From: Phymatolithon calcareum
Lineage: Eukaryota > Rhodophyta > Florideophyceae > Hapalidiales
Assembly (NCBI GenBank): GCA_977006965.1
Contig: OZ345382.1
Coordinates: 372,001 to 436,000, forward strand
DNA length: 64,000 bases
Direction: 5' to 3'
Both the position numbers and the translations under genes were made by a program. The notes under the pieces are model-generated. The model was not told the DNA's origin, did not search any database, and saw only the letters and a program-made list of their open reading frames with translations. Below are positions 32,156 to 42,495 of this stretch, piece by piece (the stretch's first letter is position 1; every line of letters begins with the position of its first letter).

Positions 32156-32955
32156 TGTAGCTCTAGGCGCACAGGAACACGACGCCACGAGGGTCAGTGA
32201 AGACCAGGAGAGAAAAGGACCGGGAGAGCACAAACGGAGGAACGAGAGACAAGCAAACAAAACCCCCAAGAAGAAAAACAGATAGAATAAGCGTGAAGAT
32301 GTCGGCGTCGCCTTCCGACGGCGACCTTGGCTGGGTCGTCGACTTTGAGACAGACGCACGAAAAGGGGAAAGGGGACCTTGAGCGCGGTTGTCATCGCAC
32401 TGGCTTGTGCGGCGAAACGGTTTGTAGACACGCAATGCTGCACGAGTGTAATTAGCGACATTTACACTCTCTGCGATATCATAACGCCCCTGCCCATTTG
32501 AAGCGGCGATCCTGATCGCACCTTAGACTGGGCATCTCATCACCGCATCACAGAGATACCACCCATTTTCAAGATAAACTCGACCTTCTCTTTTCACTCC
32601 CAGTGATTACAGGTTGCGATCAAGAAGGGGTGGGAGAATTTCAATTCCGAATGGGTGAATGGACGTGAAGGCGAGCTTGAGCGTGGGCCAGTCGAGCAGA
32701 AATTCGAAGATCTCCCACCCTCCTTCACTCAGATGAACGAACGAACTAACTATCTTAAATACTACCAGCGAAGCGAGAAAACAGCGCATAGGTACACGAG
32801 AGACACGATTCCCTTACGGCCCGGCAGGTCACTTATTATGGGCATCATGAGGATCGCTTTCCGAGCTGCGGGCGTTCAGTCACGAGAGAACCGAAATCCG
32901 AGCTCCGAGGCGTACACTCGCGACAAGAACAGCCAAATAAACAGCGGGTGCGACA
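32156..32955 (+). mobile_element. LTR of family R, second copy
   Basis: Begins TGTAGCTCTAGG and ends GGGTGCGACA, parallel to the copy at 8854-9921. Shared blocks include GACGCCAC, GAGACAAGCAAACAAAACC, GACGCACGAAAA, GCGCGGTTGTC and CACGAGAGACACG. The flanking pentamers (ACGGC, CCGTC) do not match, so it may be one end of a larger or recombined element. It contains a 189-bp LTR of another family at 32423-32611. Confidence 0.7.
32423..32611 (+). mobile_element. Solo LTR of the small 4-bp-duplication family, inserted in the R LTR
   Basis: Starts TGTAGACACGCAATG and ends CTCCCAGTGATTACA. It is flanked by GGTT at 32419-32422 and 32612-32615. The undisturbed sequence exists in the R copy near 9590 (GAAACGGTTGCG), which shows that GGTT was duplicated. 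Related LTRs are at 36468-36724 and 38640-38987; this one has lost a central part. Confidence 0.9.
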
Positions 32956-33194
32956 CCGTCACCGTCCATCATCATTGCAGTATGTGAGACGTGCGTGCTT
33001 GCGTGATGAAATTTTTAAATTTTTGATCTTTCTCTTTGTCTTATAGATAGAACTACAGTATGCAGGTCTCCACTATAGTATATCAGGAACATGGAGTTGC
33101 CTGAACCATTTAATCACCACCACACGTGCGCTTTATTAATACGTATTCCCCGATCGCAAGCTTCAGGTACAAACCGATTCTAACGGTGGACGAT

Positions 33195-33347
33195 AATGGG
33201 CCCATAACTCGCTCAGAAGGCATAAGGCACAGCCACCAGAGCCACCTTCGTTTACTCTTATCTTACAGTATATACTTCTAGAGAAGCAAAAAATCAGCGC
33301 ATATATATATATATATACGCGAGGCACGATTGCCTTACGGCCCGGCA
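33195..33347 (+). mobile_element. Third R fragment, interrupted by a DNA transposon
   Basis: CCTTACGGCCCGGCAGG matches 32812-32828. The sequence that should follow (CAGATCACCTACTA, as near 9813) resumes at 36194 after the transposon 33348-36193. An (AT)n run lies at about 33300-33317. Confidence 0.65.
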
Positions 33348-33419
33348 GGAGAACGCGGGAAATATCGAAAAAACCTATACTCAAAAAATAACTATATTTA
33401 AAGGACAAAGATCGTTTAC

Positions 33420-34116
33420 AACCATTGCAACCGGCTCTACTGTAAAGGCTTACATAAACTCGAACTCGTAAATTCTCATTCACCACAGCATAGTCTTCAG
33501 CTCTGGCCTTCAAGTCGACATATACGAGCTTCGTATTCATTCTATTCCACCCGAGGCTATACTTGGCGTCAATATGCTTCTCTACTGCAACGGGGATGCG
33601 AGCTTTAGATTTGATGTCGTCTGCTGCCCTCGTCCTTTCGACTTTAGGGCATTCTCGAACCCCGCAATTTTAGGATGGTAGTGTGTGTACCCGTTTTTTG
33701 CTCCTGGAACCATCCTTTTTATGCAGCATTACCAGATTCACAATAGATTCTGGCAAAAAGACGGTCACCTCCAGGGCATCCCCACCCTCGGCGACAGAAA
33801 CGGAGAAATAGCCAGACCCAACTCCAGACGGAAGGAAAACTGCGACTCTGACCCTCATCGTCTCCACATTAGGTTCATCCCACCGCGAGACAAGGAAGAG
33901 GGGCTTAAATGAACCATCGTCCATAACGATTTCATCTCCTGCGCCAGAGTTCCACATCTTTTCTTCAGAGTCATCGGCAGGGTACTCAACCTTAGAACCG
34001 AAGTGACGCCGCGTATAGTCCCGATCAGTGCAGCGACGGTTCAATTCATCGCCATCATCCTCACATGCAGACTCACGCGCTGGACCAACAAAGTTGATGT
34101 TAGCACAAATATACAT
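33420..34116 (-). pseudogene. Second ORF of the DNA transposon, unidentified
   Basis: The minus-strand frame from 34116 encodes a 148-residue piece with FKPLFLVSRWDEPNVETMRV and VFLPSGVGSGYFSVSVAEGG. After a frameshift near 33670 it goes on with RIPVAVEKHIDAKYSL and LVYVDLKARAEDYAVVNENL. It looks like one protein of more than 200 residues. I recognise no named domain. Its position between the terminal repeats suggests an accessory transposon protein. Confidence 0.55.
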
Positions 34117-35286
34117 TGAAATTTAGCGTACTGGAGGGCATGGAGTCTTAATTTTGGCCATCTCTTTCCTGAGATTGTTATAGTGCGCGGGGAAATTTGC
34201 AAGAGTGTGCTGCTGAAATACCTGATCGGACTGATGCACGGTTTTCGGATCCTCCTCGCCAGTAATTCGCCCGATTTAAATTTCAGATCGAGGAGATTTC
34301 TGGCAGCTGACGTCTTGGTTAGCCTTGCGGTATTTCTTAGAGGCAAGAGCGCTAAACTTCTTTGGTGAAGAGTGTCCAGCTTAGAGCGGTTCTTTGTTTT
34401 TGGAGCGTTACAGGATCCTACGATGTGCAAGCTGACCAAGATTATATAGAGGGAAATGCGAGGGTACAGAAGTCTACGTTCAGGGATATCGAGAATACAA
34501 AGGTCTGTTTGCTTTTGCGTCATTCGATTACGCGCGAAACGGAACGTATCAAAAATTTTAAAATAAAATTGGACAATATGAAAGCAAAAGTTACTTATAT
34601 TAATTACGCGCGCGAAATTTCGCGAAACATCTGTACATATAAAAATTTCTATCAAATTGTACTGGCTTGCCGGCGAAATTTCCAATTGAAAATCGAAACG
34701 TTGGCAATTTTTTCGAAAGTTAAGACTTTAGATTGGAAATTTCGGGTGCAAGCAGAAAAGTATCCCCATTTTTGCATGCAAAATTTAAGACAATCCGTAC
34801 TTTAGATAAATTTTGTGTGAGAAAGAAATAAAAATGAAGAATCTCGGTACCGAATTTCGCTTTAGATAAAAAAAGAAAGCGAAACTTTTTAAGGCTCGTT
34901 TGGTCGAAGAGAAAGTTTCGCGAAAGAAAATCTGGCTGTTTTGATTCTGTTACAGAGACAAAAATCATAAACGCGTTTCATAATTTTTTACGGTTTATAT
35001 AATTGTATGCCCTCTGACAAGAAAAAAATTAATTGGTTTCTAGAAAAAAGCGGGAAAATTTCACAGCCAATTAAATTGGCTTGCGCGTGATCTATAATTA
35101 GCTAATCTTTGATGAGTCATGTTTTACATTCTCTGCTCGTGGTGGCAGTGGACTTAACCTCAAGTCCGATCAACCAAGTGTAGTGCGAACGATGTCGTGG
35201 ACTGTTGTAGAGCTTGACTAGAAAGTTTTCGAGCACGCAGCAGAAGGAACACTTCTAAATGCTGCTGACCTCAGCGTTATCCTGCA

Positions 35287-36087
35287 GAATCGGCGTTTCC
35301 GGGCTCTCTTTAGCGTTACGGCCGAGCTGTGCGCTACTGTCTAGAACCATATTGGTGTCACACTTCCTGCGAGATCTAGTCCTGTTCATCTACTTTGGGC
35401 CCTCATTTTTCTAAAAGTGTACGCCTCAGAACAGTGTAATGGGCACCGATGAAAAGACGTTCGCTAAGTGGGCTTGGATTTTTGTGAATCTCATTTACGA
35501 TCTAAATTTTGTAAGTGTTCTACTTCTTTTTCTTATATTCTCTCCTGACCATGATTTAGATCAAATGGGAGCCTCTACTGGAAGGGAATTCAGATTTTTA
35601 TTGTTACGTATCTGTTGACGGTACAGACTGTCCCATTTTTGAGCCATCTCCTTTCCACCCCAAATGATACTCACATAAGTTTAAATGCCCCGGTCTCCGC
35701 TGCGAAGTGGGTATGGCCATCGCTACAGGCAATATTGTATGGGTACACAGCCCATTTCCGTGCGGTGCCTATCCGGATCTCAAAATCTTCCGCATGGGTA
35801 TTAAAAACAAGCCAATGGCGGGTGAAAAAGTCGTAGCTGACGGGGGATACAAAGACGACCGTTGTGAGTATAGTGCCGGAATTGATAGTAGAGTTTCTAA
35901 TTGGTTTCATTCAATTACCAGGGCGCGGCATGAAAAGGTCAACGGCAGGATGAAGCATTTCGGAGCGACTCAGCAGCGATTTAGGAATGAGAAGAAGAAG
36001 CACTCTCTCTGCTTTCATGCTTTTGCCTACCTGACCCAATTGATGATAGAAAACGGTGATATATTGTTCAAGATACAAATGAAATAA
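35287..36087 (+). pseudogene. DDE transposase (Harbinger/IS5-like), broken, with one intron
   Basis: The first part reads FRALFSVTAELCATV and, with stops and shifts, HLLWALIFLKVYASEQCN and KTFAKWAWIFVNLIYDLNF. After the intron at 35511-35559 the frame continues IKWEPLLEG and CYVSVDGTDCPIFEP with the first catalytic Asp, then VVADGGYKDDRC with the second and ITRARHEKVNGRMKHFG with the Glu. An in-frame TGA lies at 35665-35667. The spacing of D, D and E and the RARHExVNGR block fit DDE_Tnp_4-type transposases. The 3' part of 126 codons is open to its stop at 36087. Confidence 0.8.
35511..35559 (+). other. Spliceosomal-type intron, 49 nt, in the transposase
   Basis: Begins GTAAGT and ends TTTAG after a pyrimidine-rich stretch, with CTGAC about 15 nt before the end as a possible branch point. 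Removing it joins LIYDLNF to IKWEPLL in phase 0. The transposase reading frame cannot be followed without removing it. Confidence 0.75.
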
Positions 36088-36467
36088 ATCTGGTTTTTAA
36101 AGTAGTGGGACATTTCAAAAGCTCTCAGGTCTATTTAACGAGCGGGTGAAGCTCAGCTGAAATTTCGATATTTTGATATTTCCCGCATTCTCCAGATCAC
36201 CTACTATGAGCATCCTTAGTATCGCGATTCGAGTGGATCTCCTATTGCACAACCCGATGTAACTGTACAGTAGTAGGTTGCGCTGTGCACATCATGTGCA
36301 GATGATGATGATAATGATGATCATGATACAATTGAGAGACCTGACCGGGAATGTAATGAATTGTACGGTACTGTAGTCCGCAAATATTTAATTTCTCCAT
36401 TACTGTACAGAATAGACTGCTCCCATGCGGCGCCCGTAGTATACAGAGCGTGAAATTCGAGTGATTC

Positions 36468-36724
36468 TGCAGACACGCAATGCTGCAGAGCGTAAGGAGG
36501 GACACTTACGCTCTCAGGGATGACATACAGACCAATTGCGATTATTAGAGTAGTGTCAGTTAGTGCTCCCCCTCTTTTTACAGGTTGTTCATTTCTCGCC
36601 CCTGTTCCATTTAACGGGCGATTCTAACCGCATCTTAGACTGGAGCATCTCATCATCTCATCGGAGAGAGATCACCCCTTTTCATGATAAACCCAACCTT
36701 ATATTGACACTCCTAGTGATTACA
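36468..36724 (+). mobile_element. Solo LTR of the small family, 257 bp
   Basis: Starts TGCAGACACGCAATGCTGCA and ends CTCCTAGTGATTACA. It is flanked by ATTC on both sides (36464-36467 and 36725-36728), a perfect 4-bp duplication. It matches the LTR at 38640-38987 along its length with one shorter region. Confidence 0.9.
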
Positions 36725-36909
36725 ATTCGACAAATAGACGCGTTACCGTGTAAGAGTTGGACGTGCAACCCCTGTTGACTGATTCTCCAAATTGACTTAT
36801 TCCTGCAAGACCCGTAAATTCAGCGCTTATTTGTAGTAGCATCAAAAACAGGAGCAGAGCAGTATCATGATGACGAAGAGTCTAGCGGCGACAGCCCTGT
36901 AAACCTTTT

Positions 36910-38577
36910 TCAAGCTTTTCTATACTGAAAAGCATGTACCCTGTAATCACTGGGAGTGAGGCGTAATCTGAAAACATCTCGATACGTTTCTAGCATCTCG
37001 CTTAACGTCTCCTGTCCCGATTTTGACAGCCCTTCTTCCGCTGCTTTAGTCAACATTTTGGCCAGAGCTTCGTCCATCTCGTCCTTGGTATCGATACCCA
37101 AGTCCAACCAGTCTTCATCACTGTCAGATCCGTCATCATAATCATATGCGGCCTTGTCGGAATGATATACTCCTTCGGACATGATTCTCGCAATAGATCC
37201 TTCACGATACTGTTTTTCATGGATGAGATCATCAGCTTGAACAACACCTTCATATCGATCACATGCTGCTTCAAGGACGGCTTTTGTGTCCAGTCCAAGT
37301 GCTTCGAGTATTGGTCGTCCAAGTAGAGGATCCTTAACCTCTTGATTTGCAACCTGCCACACCAATTCTCGTATTGTGAGCGTTTTTGCATGTCGAATGA
37401 AGAGTTCTGTTGTAACCTTCACCTCCTTATTGCATGAGATATAGATAGGTTCCTTCTCTGAATTGGTTGCGGCTGCCAATCCATATTTTCGTTCATTTTG
37501 GAACGTCCTTGTTTCAATTCGGGCCCCGGTTTCCATTAACGTTGCATAAAGGTCCGGAGGCATCAGATTGATATCTGAGCCCGCATCCGCGCATATCGTT
37601 CTTGACTCCATTCCCGCAAATCTTGCCTTGATGAGTGTGGTATTTGTTGGATACGCGTTGCTGTTTCGGCTCGACACTTTCTTCGCGCCTTTCTTGTTCT
37701 TTTTCTTCTTTTTGTGTTCCTCCAGTAGCCGTTTCTTCTCGTCTTCCTCGCAATCTTCGCAGTCGCATAGAAAGTGCCTTTTTCCTTTGGCCTTACATGG
37801 AGGATTAAGACATACTGGAATCCATTTCTTTGGTTTCGTGTCCACTTGGGATCCAGATGTTTGCGTCTTTTTCGGTGTTGATGGTGTACCCTTATGGCGC
37901 ATGCCTTCTGCCCTTTGGGATATCTCAGCTTCCTTGCACAATAATTTGACATAGGCTCTGAGGTCCTGCTTCAATCCTTGTTGATATTCGAGGTGCCTTT
38001 CCATTATCTTCTTCAAATTTGTTGGGAAAACCTTATTCTGCATGAGCGCTATTGTTTTCTTCGGATTATTTTCCTTGAAGTTCGGGTATCCAGCTTCTTC
38101 TAGTTTTGAGAAGAAATCTGTAGCAAACTCCATAATCCTTGCCTTCGCTTGTACGACGTGCATTGGCATTCGAAGACTATGTAGAGCCTTCTCGATGATT
38201 TCCGGGTGTACCTGTTCGTCTTCATTCTCCTGCACCAAACCTTCAATAAAATTTTGAATATCGTTCGATGTCAGAGCTCCAGCTGTTTTAGCTCTTGATA
38301 TGTCACTGAACTCCCCTAGGAAGAACATAGACTCAAGAAGGCTCCTGTCGATTGACTCCTTGAAAGATGCCACGGTCATCGACGGAACTTCCTTCTTCTT
38401 TTCGTTGATCTCATCTTCGTACCTCTTTCGCTCCTTCAAGAACTTCGTGACAACTCTTGGGTCGAGACTTCGTAATATCGGGTGGCTTACGGGTTGAAAA
38501 AGCGCGGCGGTTGGTTGCCGATCGGTAGGTTGCTCCGACGAAAAACTTCCACTTTCCATGGTTTGAGGATCATCCAT
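36910..38577 (-). CDS. Gag-protease polyprotein of the truncated LTR element
   Basis: 555 residues from ATG (complement at 38575-38577), no internal stop. The N-terminal half is a capsid-like helical region. A Cys-rich segment CLNPPCKAKGKRHFLCDCED is a possible zinc-binding knuckle, followed by a Lys/Glu-rich stretch. A retropepsin-like part has ICADAGSDINLMPPDL, with DAGS at the place of the catalytic D-S/T-G, then DPLLGRPILEALGL. The end ETYRDVFRLRL looks like the linker before a reverse transcriptase, after which the frame runs through the LTR remnant into flanking DNA and stops at 36910. The protein is open, but the Ala in DAGS makes protease activity doubtful. Confidence 0.75.
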   Translation of the reverse strand: MDDPQTMESGSFSSEQPTDRQPTAALFQPVSHPILRSLDPRVVTKFLKERKRYEDEINEKKKEVPSMTVASFKESIDRSLLESMFFLGEFSDISRAKTAGALTSNDIQNFIEGLVQENEDEQVHPEIIEKALHSLRMPMHVVQAKARIMEFATDFFSKLEEAGYPNFKENNPKKTIALMQNKVFPTNLKKIMERHLEYQQGLKQDLRAYVKLLCKEAEISQRAEGMRHKGTPSTPKKTQTSGSQVDTKPKKWIPVCLNPPCKAKGKRHFLCDCEDCEEDEKKRLLEEHKKKKKNKKGAKKVSSRNSNAYPTNTTLIKARFAGMESRTICADAGSDINLMPPDLYATLMETGARIETRTFQNERKYGLAAATNSEKEPIYISCNKEVKVTTELFIRHAKTLTIRELVWQVANQEVKDPLLGRPILEALGLDTKAVLEAACDRYEGVVQADDLIHEKQYREGSIARIMSEGVYHSDKAAYDYDDGSDSDEDWLDLGIDTKDEMDEALAKMLTKAAEEGLSKSGQETLSEMLETYRDVFRLRLTPSDYRVHAFQYRKA

Positions 38578-38987
38578 TTCCAAATCATACTTGATCTTCG
38601 TCTTAACACTCAGACATTCTCCTGCAGGAAAGAAATTTCTGTAATCACTGGGAGTGAAAAGATAAGGGCTGGAGTTTATCTTGAAAAGGGGTGATGTCTC
38701 TGTGATGCGATGCCTCTGTCTAAGGTGCGATTGGGATCGCCGCTTAAATAAGGCAGGGGTGAGCAATTGGACACCCTGCAAAAAGGGGGGGCACTAACTG
38801 ACACTAGACTAGCATTACGTTGCTTGTTAGTCGGTGTCTGCGATAAATCCGATTGCTCCTCTTGGAAGTGTCGTTCACCATGCTGTGCTGACAATGTCGG
38901 TGGATATATCGCATGGAGTCGTTGTAGAGCTCCTATGTCTATGCTGATAATGTCGTTCATTATCCCCTGCAACATTGCGTGTCTACA
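36942..38987 (-). mobile_element. Truncated LTR retrotransposon with gag-protease only
   Basis: On the minus strand: 5' LTR (38987-38640), leader, a gag-protease ORF, then about 15 bp of the 3' LTR end (CTCCCAGTGATTACA) at 36942. The 4-bp duplication GGGT (ACCC on the plus strand) is intact at 36938-36941 and 38988-38991. Reverse transcriptase, RNase H, integrase and nearly the whole 3' LTR are missing. The deletion lies between the coding FRLRL and the LTR terminus. Confidence 0.85.
38640..38987 (-). mobile_element. 5' LTR of the truncated element, 348 bp
   Basis: The minus strand starts TGTAGACACGCAATG and ends CTCCCAGTGATTACA. TTATTTAAGCGGCG inside may serve as a TATA region. It is the longest of the three LTRs of this family. 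Confidence 0.85.
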
Positions 38988-38991
38988 ACCC

Positions 38992-40171
38992 ACTGGCACC
39001 TCAAGACCATGTGGATTTCGACTCGACCTCCTTTTCCCTCCCTCTGTAGAGCTACATAGATTTGAATTGACGCATGCATGTCCTGCTTTGCTTCTCATCG
39101 TATATCGTGAGAGAAGATGGTTTTTTTGCCACGTTCTGATGTTTCGGCTGTACGAGCGAGCACCAGAAGACATGAAACGATCATACCCCCAGCTGTTGAA
39201 GTACTATAACCCCGAATATCATGCCGGTGAGAGAAGTATTTGAAGATTTGATCGTGAAAATCCCAGGTTATCTCGCACTTCGTGGAAGAAAACTGAGTTT
39301 CTGCATCATAGACGCTCTTTAAACCGGAAGAAAAGCATGGTAACACTCTGAGGGGCGCGCTGCAGGCTTTCGATGATTCGGAACCAATTCCTAGAATGCC
39401 CCTGGGATACGCGAACAAAGACGGGATGCATCCCAGTCACAGATGTAAGAAAACGTGATCTTGGGCCGACAAATACTGCATAATTCACCTGGAATTAAAC
39501 TTTTTTCTTATTGACATAGCCCTTCCATTTTAATTTAGTTTTTTCGGACAGTCGAAATCCTTTCAGCTTCCTACTTATTTTTTGAAAATAAGTAGGAAGT
39601 TGATCAGGCTGGAAATATAATTTCAATTTTATTTTCTAAAATTTTAAAATATCACAAAATCTTTTGGGAGGAGAACGAAGTTACAGACAGTCTTGCGAGC
39701 ATAGAGATACTTTTTGCTAGTAATAGCTCTCAGAATACAGGCTGAGAGCTACTCAACTAAAATAGTAGCTATGCAGTAGCGAAGGGTCCTGAACGATGAT
39801 GAACCGAATCGGCGTATCCGGGAATGTAGTCGCAGATTGTCTGAATATCACAATGAGCAAAGGATGCGTGATGACCTGAAAAGGGCTGAGCCAGGAGTCA
39901 CTGAGCGCCCAAAGAAAGAAACCGCTTCTAATCTTCAAGCACACAAGACCGTTTTGTAAAAGCTGTGTGATTCATGGCTTTCGAGCTGTTATCTTCTCCT
40001 GAAATAAAGATACTATTACCAGAAAATAAAAAAGAATCCAGTTCTGTCACCCCCGGGGCAACAGTGCTAGCACGAGGAATTGTTTATGTTCATTGGTATA
40101 TTCTTCACGGTTGCCGCGAAAAATCTGGGCCTATGCAAACTAGTTCGGGTCTGGTCTTACAGGAGGTGGCT
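38992..40171. other. Unassigned AT-rich spacer
   Basis: No gene or family member is recognised apart from the hairpin at 39567-39599. Small open frames lack any motif. Confidence 0.3.
39567..39599. repeat. Perfect 15-bp hairpin with 3-nt loop
   Basis: Arms CTTCCTACTTATTTT and AAAATAAGTAGGAAG surround TTG. It could form a stable stem in RNA or a cruciform; no gene is next to it. Confidence 0.8.
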
Positions 40172-40952
40172 GGAAACCTCGAATTTAGTGCGTTTTGACA
40201 CTATCTTTGCATTGTAAGACTGTTAAATATTTGCCACTAAATATACATTAAATTGAAGGCATGACATTTTAAAAACCTAAAGAAATTTTGGCCATTACGA
40301 TATTGATGCATACATTTGAAACAACATATATGTGCCATATATTGGAAAAATTCAAATTATTAGTATATATTCGTATGACAAATATTCGACGATGCCTACT
40401 TCTCTATATGCCGAATTTTGCCTTCTTCTTTACATAATTCCAACTCATTCAAAACAACCCAAGAGAGGAGTAGAGATAGAATGACTTCAAGCAAAGAATA
40501 TGGTGTAGTTCGTGATTTCTTGCGAACTAGAGAGACAACAGATTTCATATGTATGGCGAAATTGACTAATATTCGAGAATTTGAGCGCCATATTTCTGTT
40601 CTTCATAATATTTCTTGTTCCATCAAGTAGATTGCATAGTCCTCTTCAAGGAATTCGGTCGAACTTGAACGATTGCGACTTGGTGGCGGAAAATTCGCCA
40701 CTTTAATATCTCACATATGACATATATATTGTTCTCTGTAAAAACGAATATATTCGAGTTTTTTCGAACATATGACAAATATATGAAACAATTGTTTCAA
40801 ATGTATGCATCTATATGGTACTGGCCAAAATTTCTTTATGTTTTTAAAATGTTGTGCCTTGAATTTTTAAATAAAATGTATATTAAGTGGCAAATATTTA
40901 ACAGTGTTAAGATGCGAAGAAAATGTCAAAACGCACTAAATTCGAAGTTTCC
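40172..40952. mobile_element. Foldback-type element with terminal inverted repeats of about 230 bp
   Basis: The left end GGAAACCTCGAATTTAGTGC and the reversed right end GGAAACTTCGAATTTAGTGC open inverted repeats that stay similar for about 230 bp, including AACTGTTAAATATTTGCCAC-like and ATTTTGGCCA blocks. The centre (about 40400-40700) has no transposase. Target duplication not identified. Confidence 0.75.
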
Positions 40953-40974
40953 CGCATCGTCCAGCAAAGCGTGT

Positions 40975-41430
40975 TGACCTTTGGCTGCGTGAGTTATGGG
41001 AAACTGCTCACAAGTCTACAGCTCCGTCTTTTTGGCTCCTCTGTCATATCAAATCTCCTATACAGCTAGTGAATCATGGAAGCTGACATAGCCAGTGCGT
41101 AAGAAAACCAAGATAACAGGTGCTATCGACAGTAACGGAGAGACCAATAGCGGCCGAAGCCAGGAAACCCAACATCGACGTGGTGATGCGGGCCAGAGAC
41201 CTGCGATGGAACTGGCTCGGACACATTCTCAGCATAGACGAGCACCGCCTGGTCCGCCAGGTGCTGCTAACATGAGTCAGACCATGTCCAGAATTACTCT
41301 TTGGTGACTTACCTGGACGTGAAATATGTAGTCAAACTGGCTAACGATAGGATAGAATGGAAGAAATTTTGACCCTCGAATCGCTGCCAGTCCCTTTAGG
41401 GGAAAAGGAAAAATGAATGAATGAATGAAA
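40975..41430 (+). mobile_element. LINE group C, 3' end fragment
   Basis: Matches 21420-21850: TCCTCTGTCATATCAAATCTCCTATACAG-like start, DLRWNWLGHI in one frame, HRLVRQVLL, then AATGGAAGAAATTTTGACCC and the tail AATGAATGAATGAATG. Stops and shifts are present. Confidence 0.75.
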
Positions 41431-41883
41431 AAAGACTGGCGGATAATGTCCTCTGCTTCATTGCTGTCGAATCGACCGGCTACCTTGAGCATCCTAAATG
41501 GTTTTCAATACGGGTCATCCCTTTGAAGAGTCTACAGTAGCCGTAAGGATGTGGAGTTCTAGGACAACTTCAAAATCTCACAGCAAAGAAAAAGAAGAAA
41601 TAGTTTTACTACTTTTGAAGTATGGTCGATCTCTTGCGAGTAGGCACACAGCAGATGGCTAGTATATGCTTTATTGAGAGCTTTTTCGGCCTCTAGGATC
41701 ATTTGAATATGAGCAAGAGGGTCACGAAGCACTGGATAAAAAAGAAATGTGAATCAAGGAGGTCTTGAGTGACCAGAATATGACCACTTGGAAGATTTTC
41801 GGAAAGAGGCCCTTCTACCCTAGATGAGGTCTCGGTTGCTTTTAAAATAAACAAATCACACGTCCCCCGGGAATCTTCGAAAA

Positions 41884-41982
41884 TTGTTGCACCTGATCTG
41901 GACATACCCAGATCTGTACATTACGCGGATGCAAGCAGCGCGTTATGCACTGATCTGGGTATGTCCAGATCAGGTGCAACAA
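41884..41982. repeat. 31-bp perfect inverted repeat
   Basis: The left arm 41884-41914 and right arm 41952-41982 are exact complements with a 37-nt loop. Each arm holds TTGCACCTGATCTGGACATA and also a smaller internal symmetry (GATCTGG ... CCAGATC). Weaker pairing continues outward (TTCGA). It may be the collapsed remnant of a terminal-inverted-repeat element. Confidence 0.85.
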
Positions 41983-42214
41983 TAATCGAAGCCCTTCCGA
42001 CAAAAATTGCTCTTCGTCCTTCATTTTTCGGAACTGGCGAAACTAAATTTCCTAAGAAATGAATACACAAGCCCCAATTTCATGCACCCTGTCGCACGGG
42101 CGCAGATCTGCTCCATCATCTGGATGACGGACGATGACGCTGCTCGCGGTTTCCTCGGGCGAAACGACGACATTTGCGAATTGATACCACCTTCCATGCA
42201 CAGCAGCACCGGCT

Positions 42215-42256
42215 CGTGCATGAGCTGAACCCCGGAGAAATGTTGAGAACGGAAAA
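42215..42256 (+). mobile_element. LINE group B fragment, left of the Ty3/gypsy insertion
   Basis: GAGCTGAACCCCGGAGAAAT corresponds to the end of the B ORF at 60.2 kb (ELNSGEM), and the sequence continues at 50218 after the inserted retrotransposon. GAAAA at 42252-42256 is the left copy of its target duplication. How far the LINE reaches to the left is unclear. Confidence 0.65.
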
Positions 42257-42479
42257 TGTAACATAGACATGCATGTAGCGCGGTAGTAGTGACAGCTTTG
42301 CTGTCTGTCACCATGCACGTCTACATGTTCCTGGAAGCATGCGAGAAATATCCAGAATATTCGAGCACATGCACTATTTGACGAATGCATTGCTGTACGG
42401 AAATTTCTGGAGCTCTCTAGATAATTCGTATTTTAGGGTTTTATGATATTTGAAAGTTACGTGTAAGTAATTCGATGCC

Positions 42480-42488
42480 TATATAAGG
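42480..42488 (+). promoter_or_regulatory. TATA box of the 5' LTR
   Basis: TATATAAGG, present in the same place in the 3' LTR (49629-49637). The DNA transposon begins within about 10 bp downstream. Confidence 0.6.
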
Positions 42489-42495
42489 CATGCTC

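Larger units (their letters stand above)
33348..36193 (+). mobile_element. DNA transposon, Harbinger/IS5-like, two genes, 2.85 kb
   Basis: Ends are GGAGAACGCGGGAAATATCG on the left and, reversed, GGAGAATGCGGGAAATATCA on the right. It interrupts an R repeat, and the continuous R sequence near 9.8 and 32.8 kb is the empty site. Inside are a broken DDE transposase on the plus strand and a second decayed ORF on the minus strand, in divergent arrangement, with an AT-rich centre (34540-35100). The duplication length cannot be fixed because the flanks allow only one or two matching bases. Confidence 0.75.

Noticed and set aside
33300-33317. (AT)n run
   Set aside because: A simple repeat without further structure.
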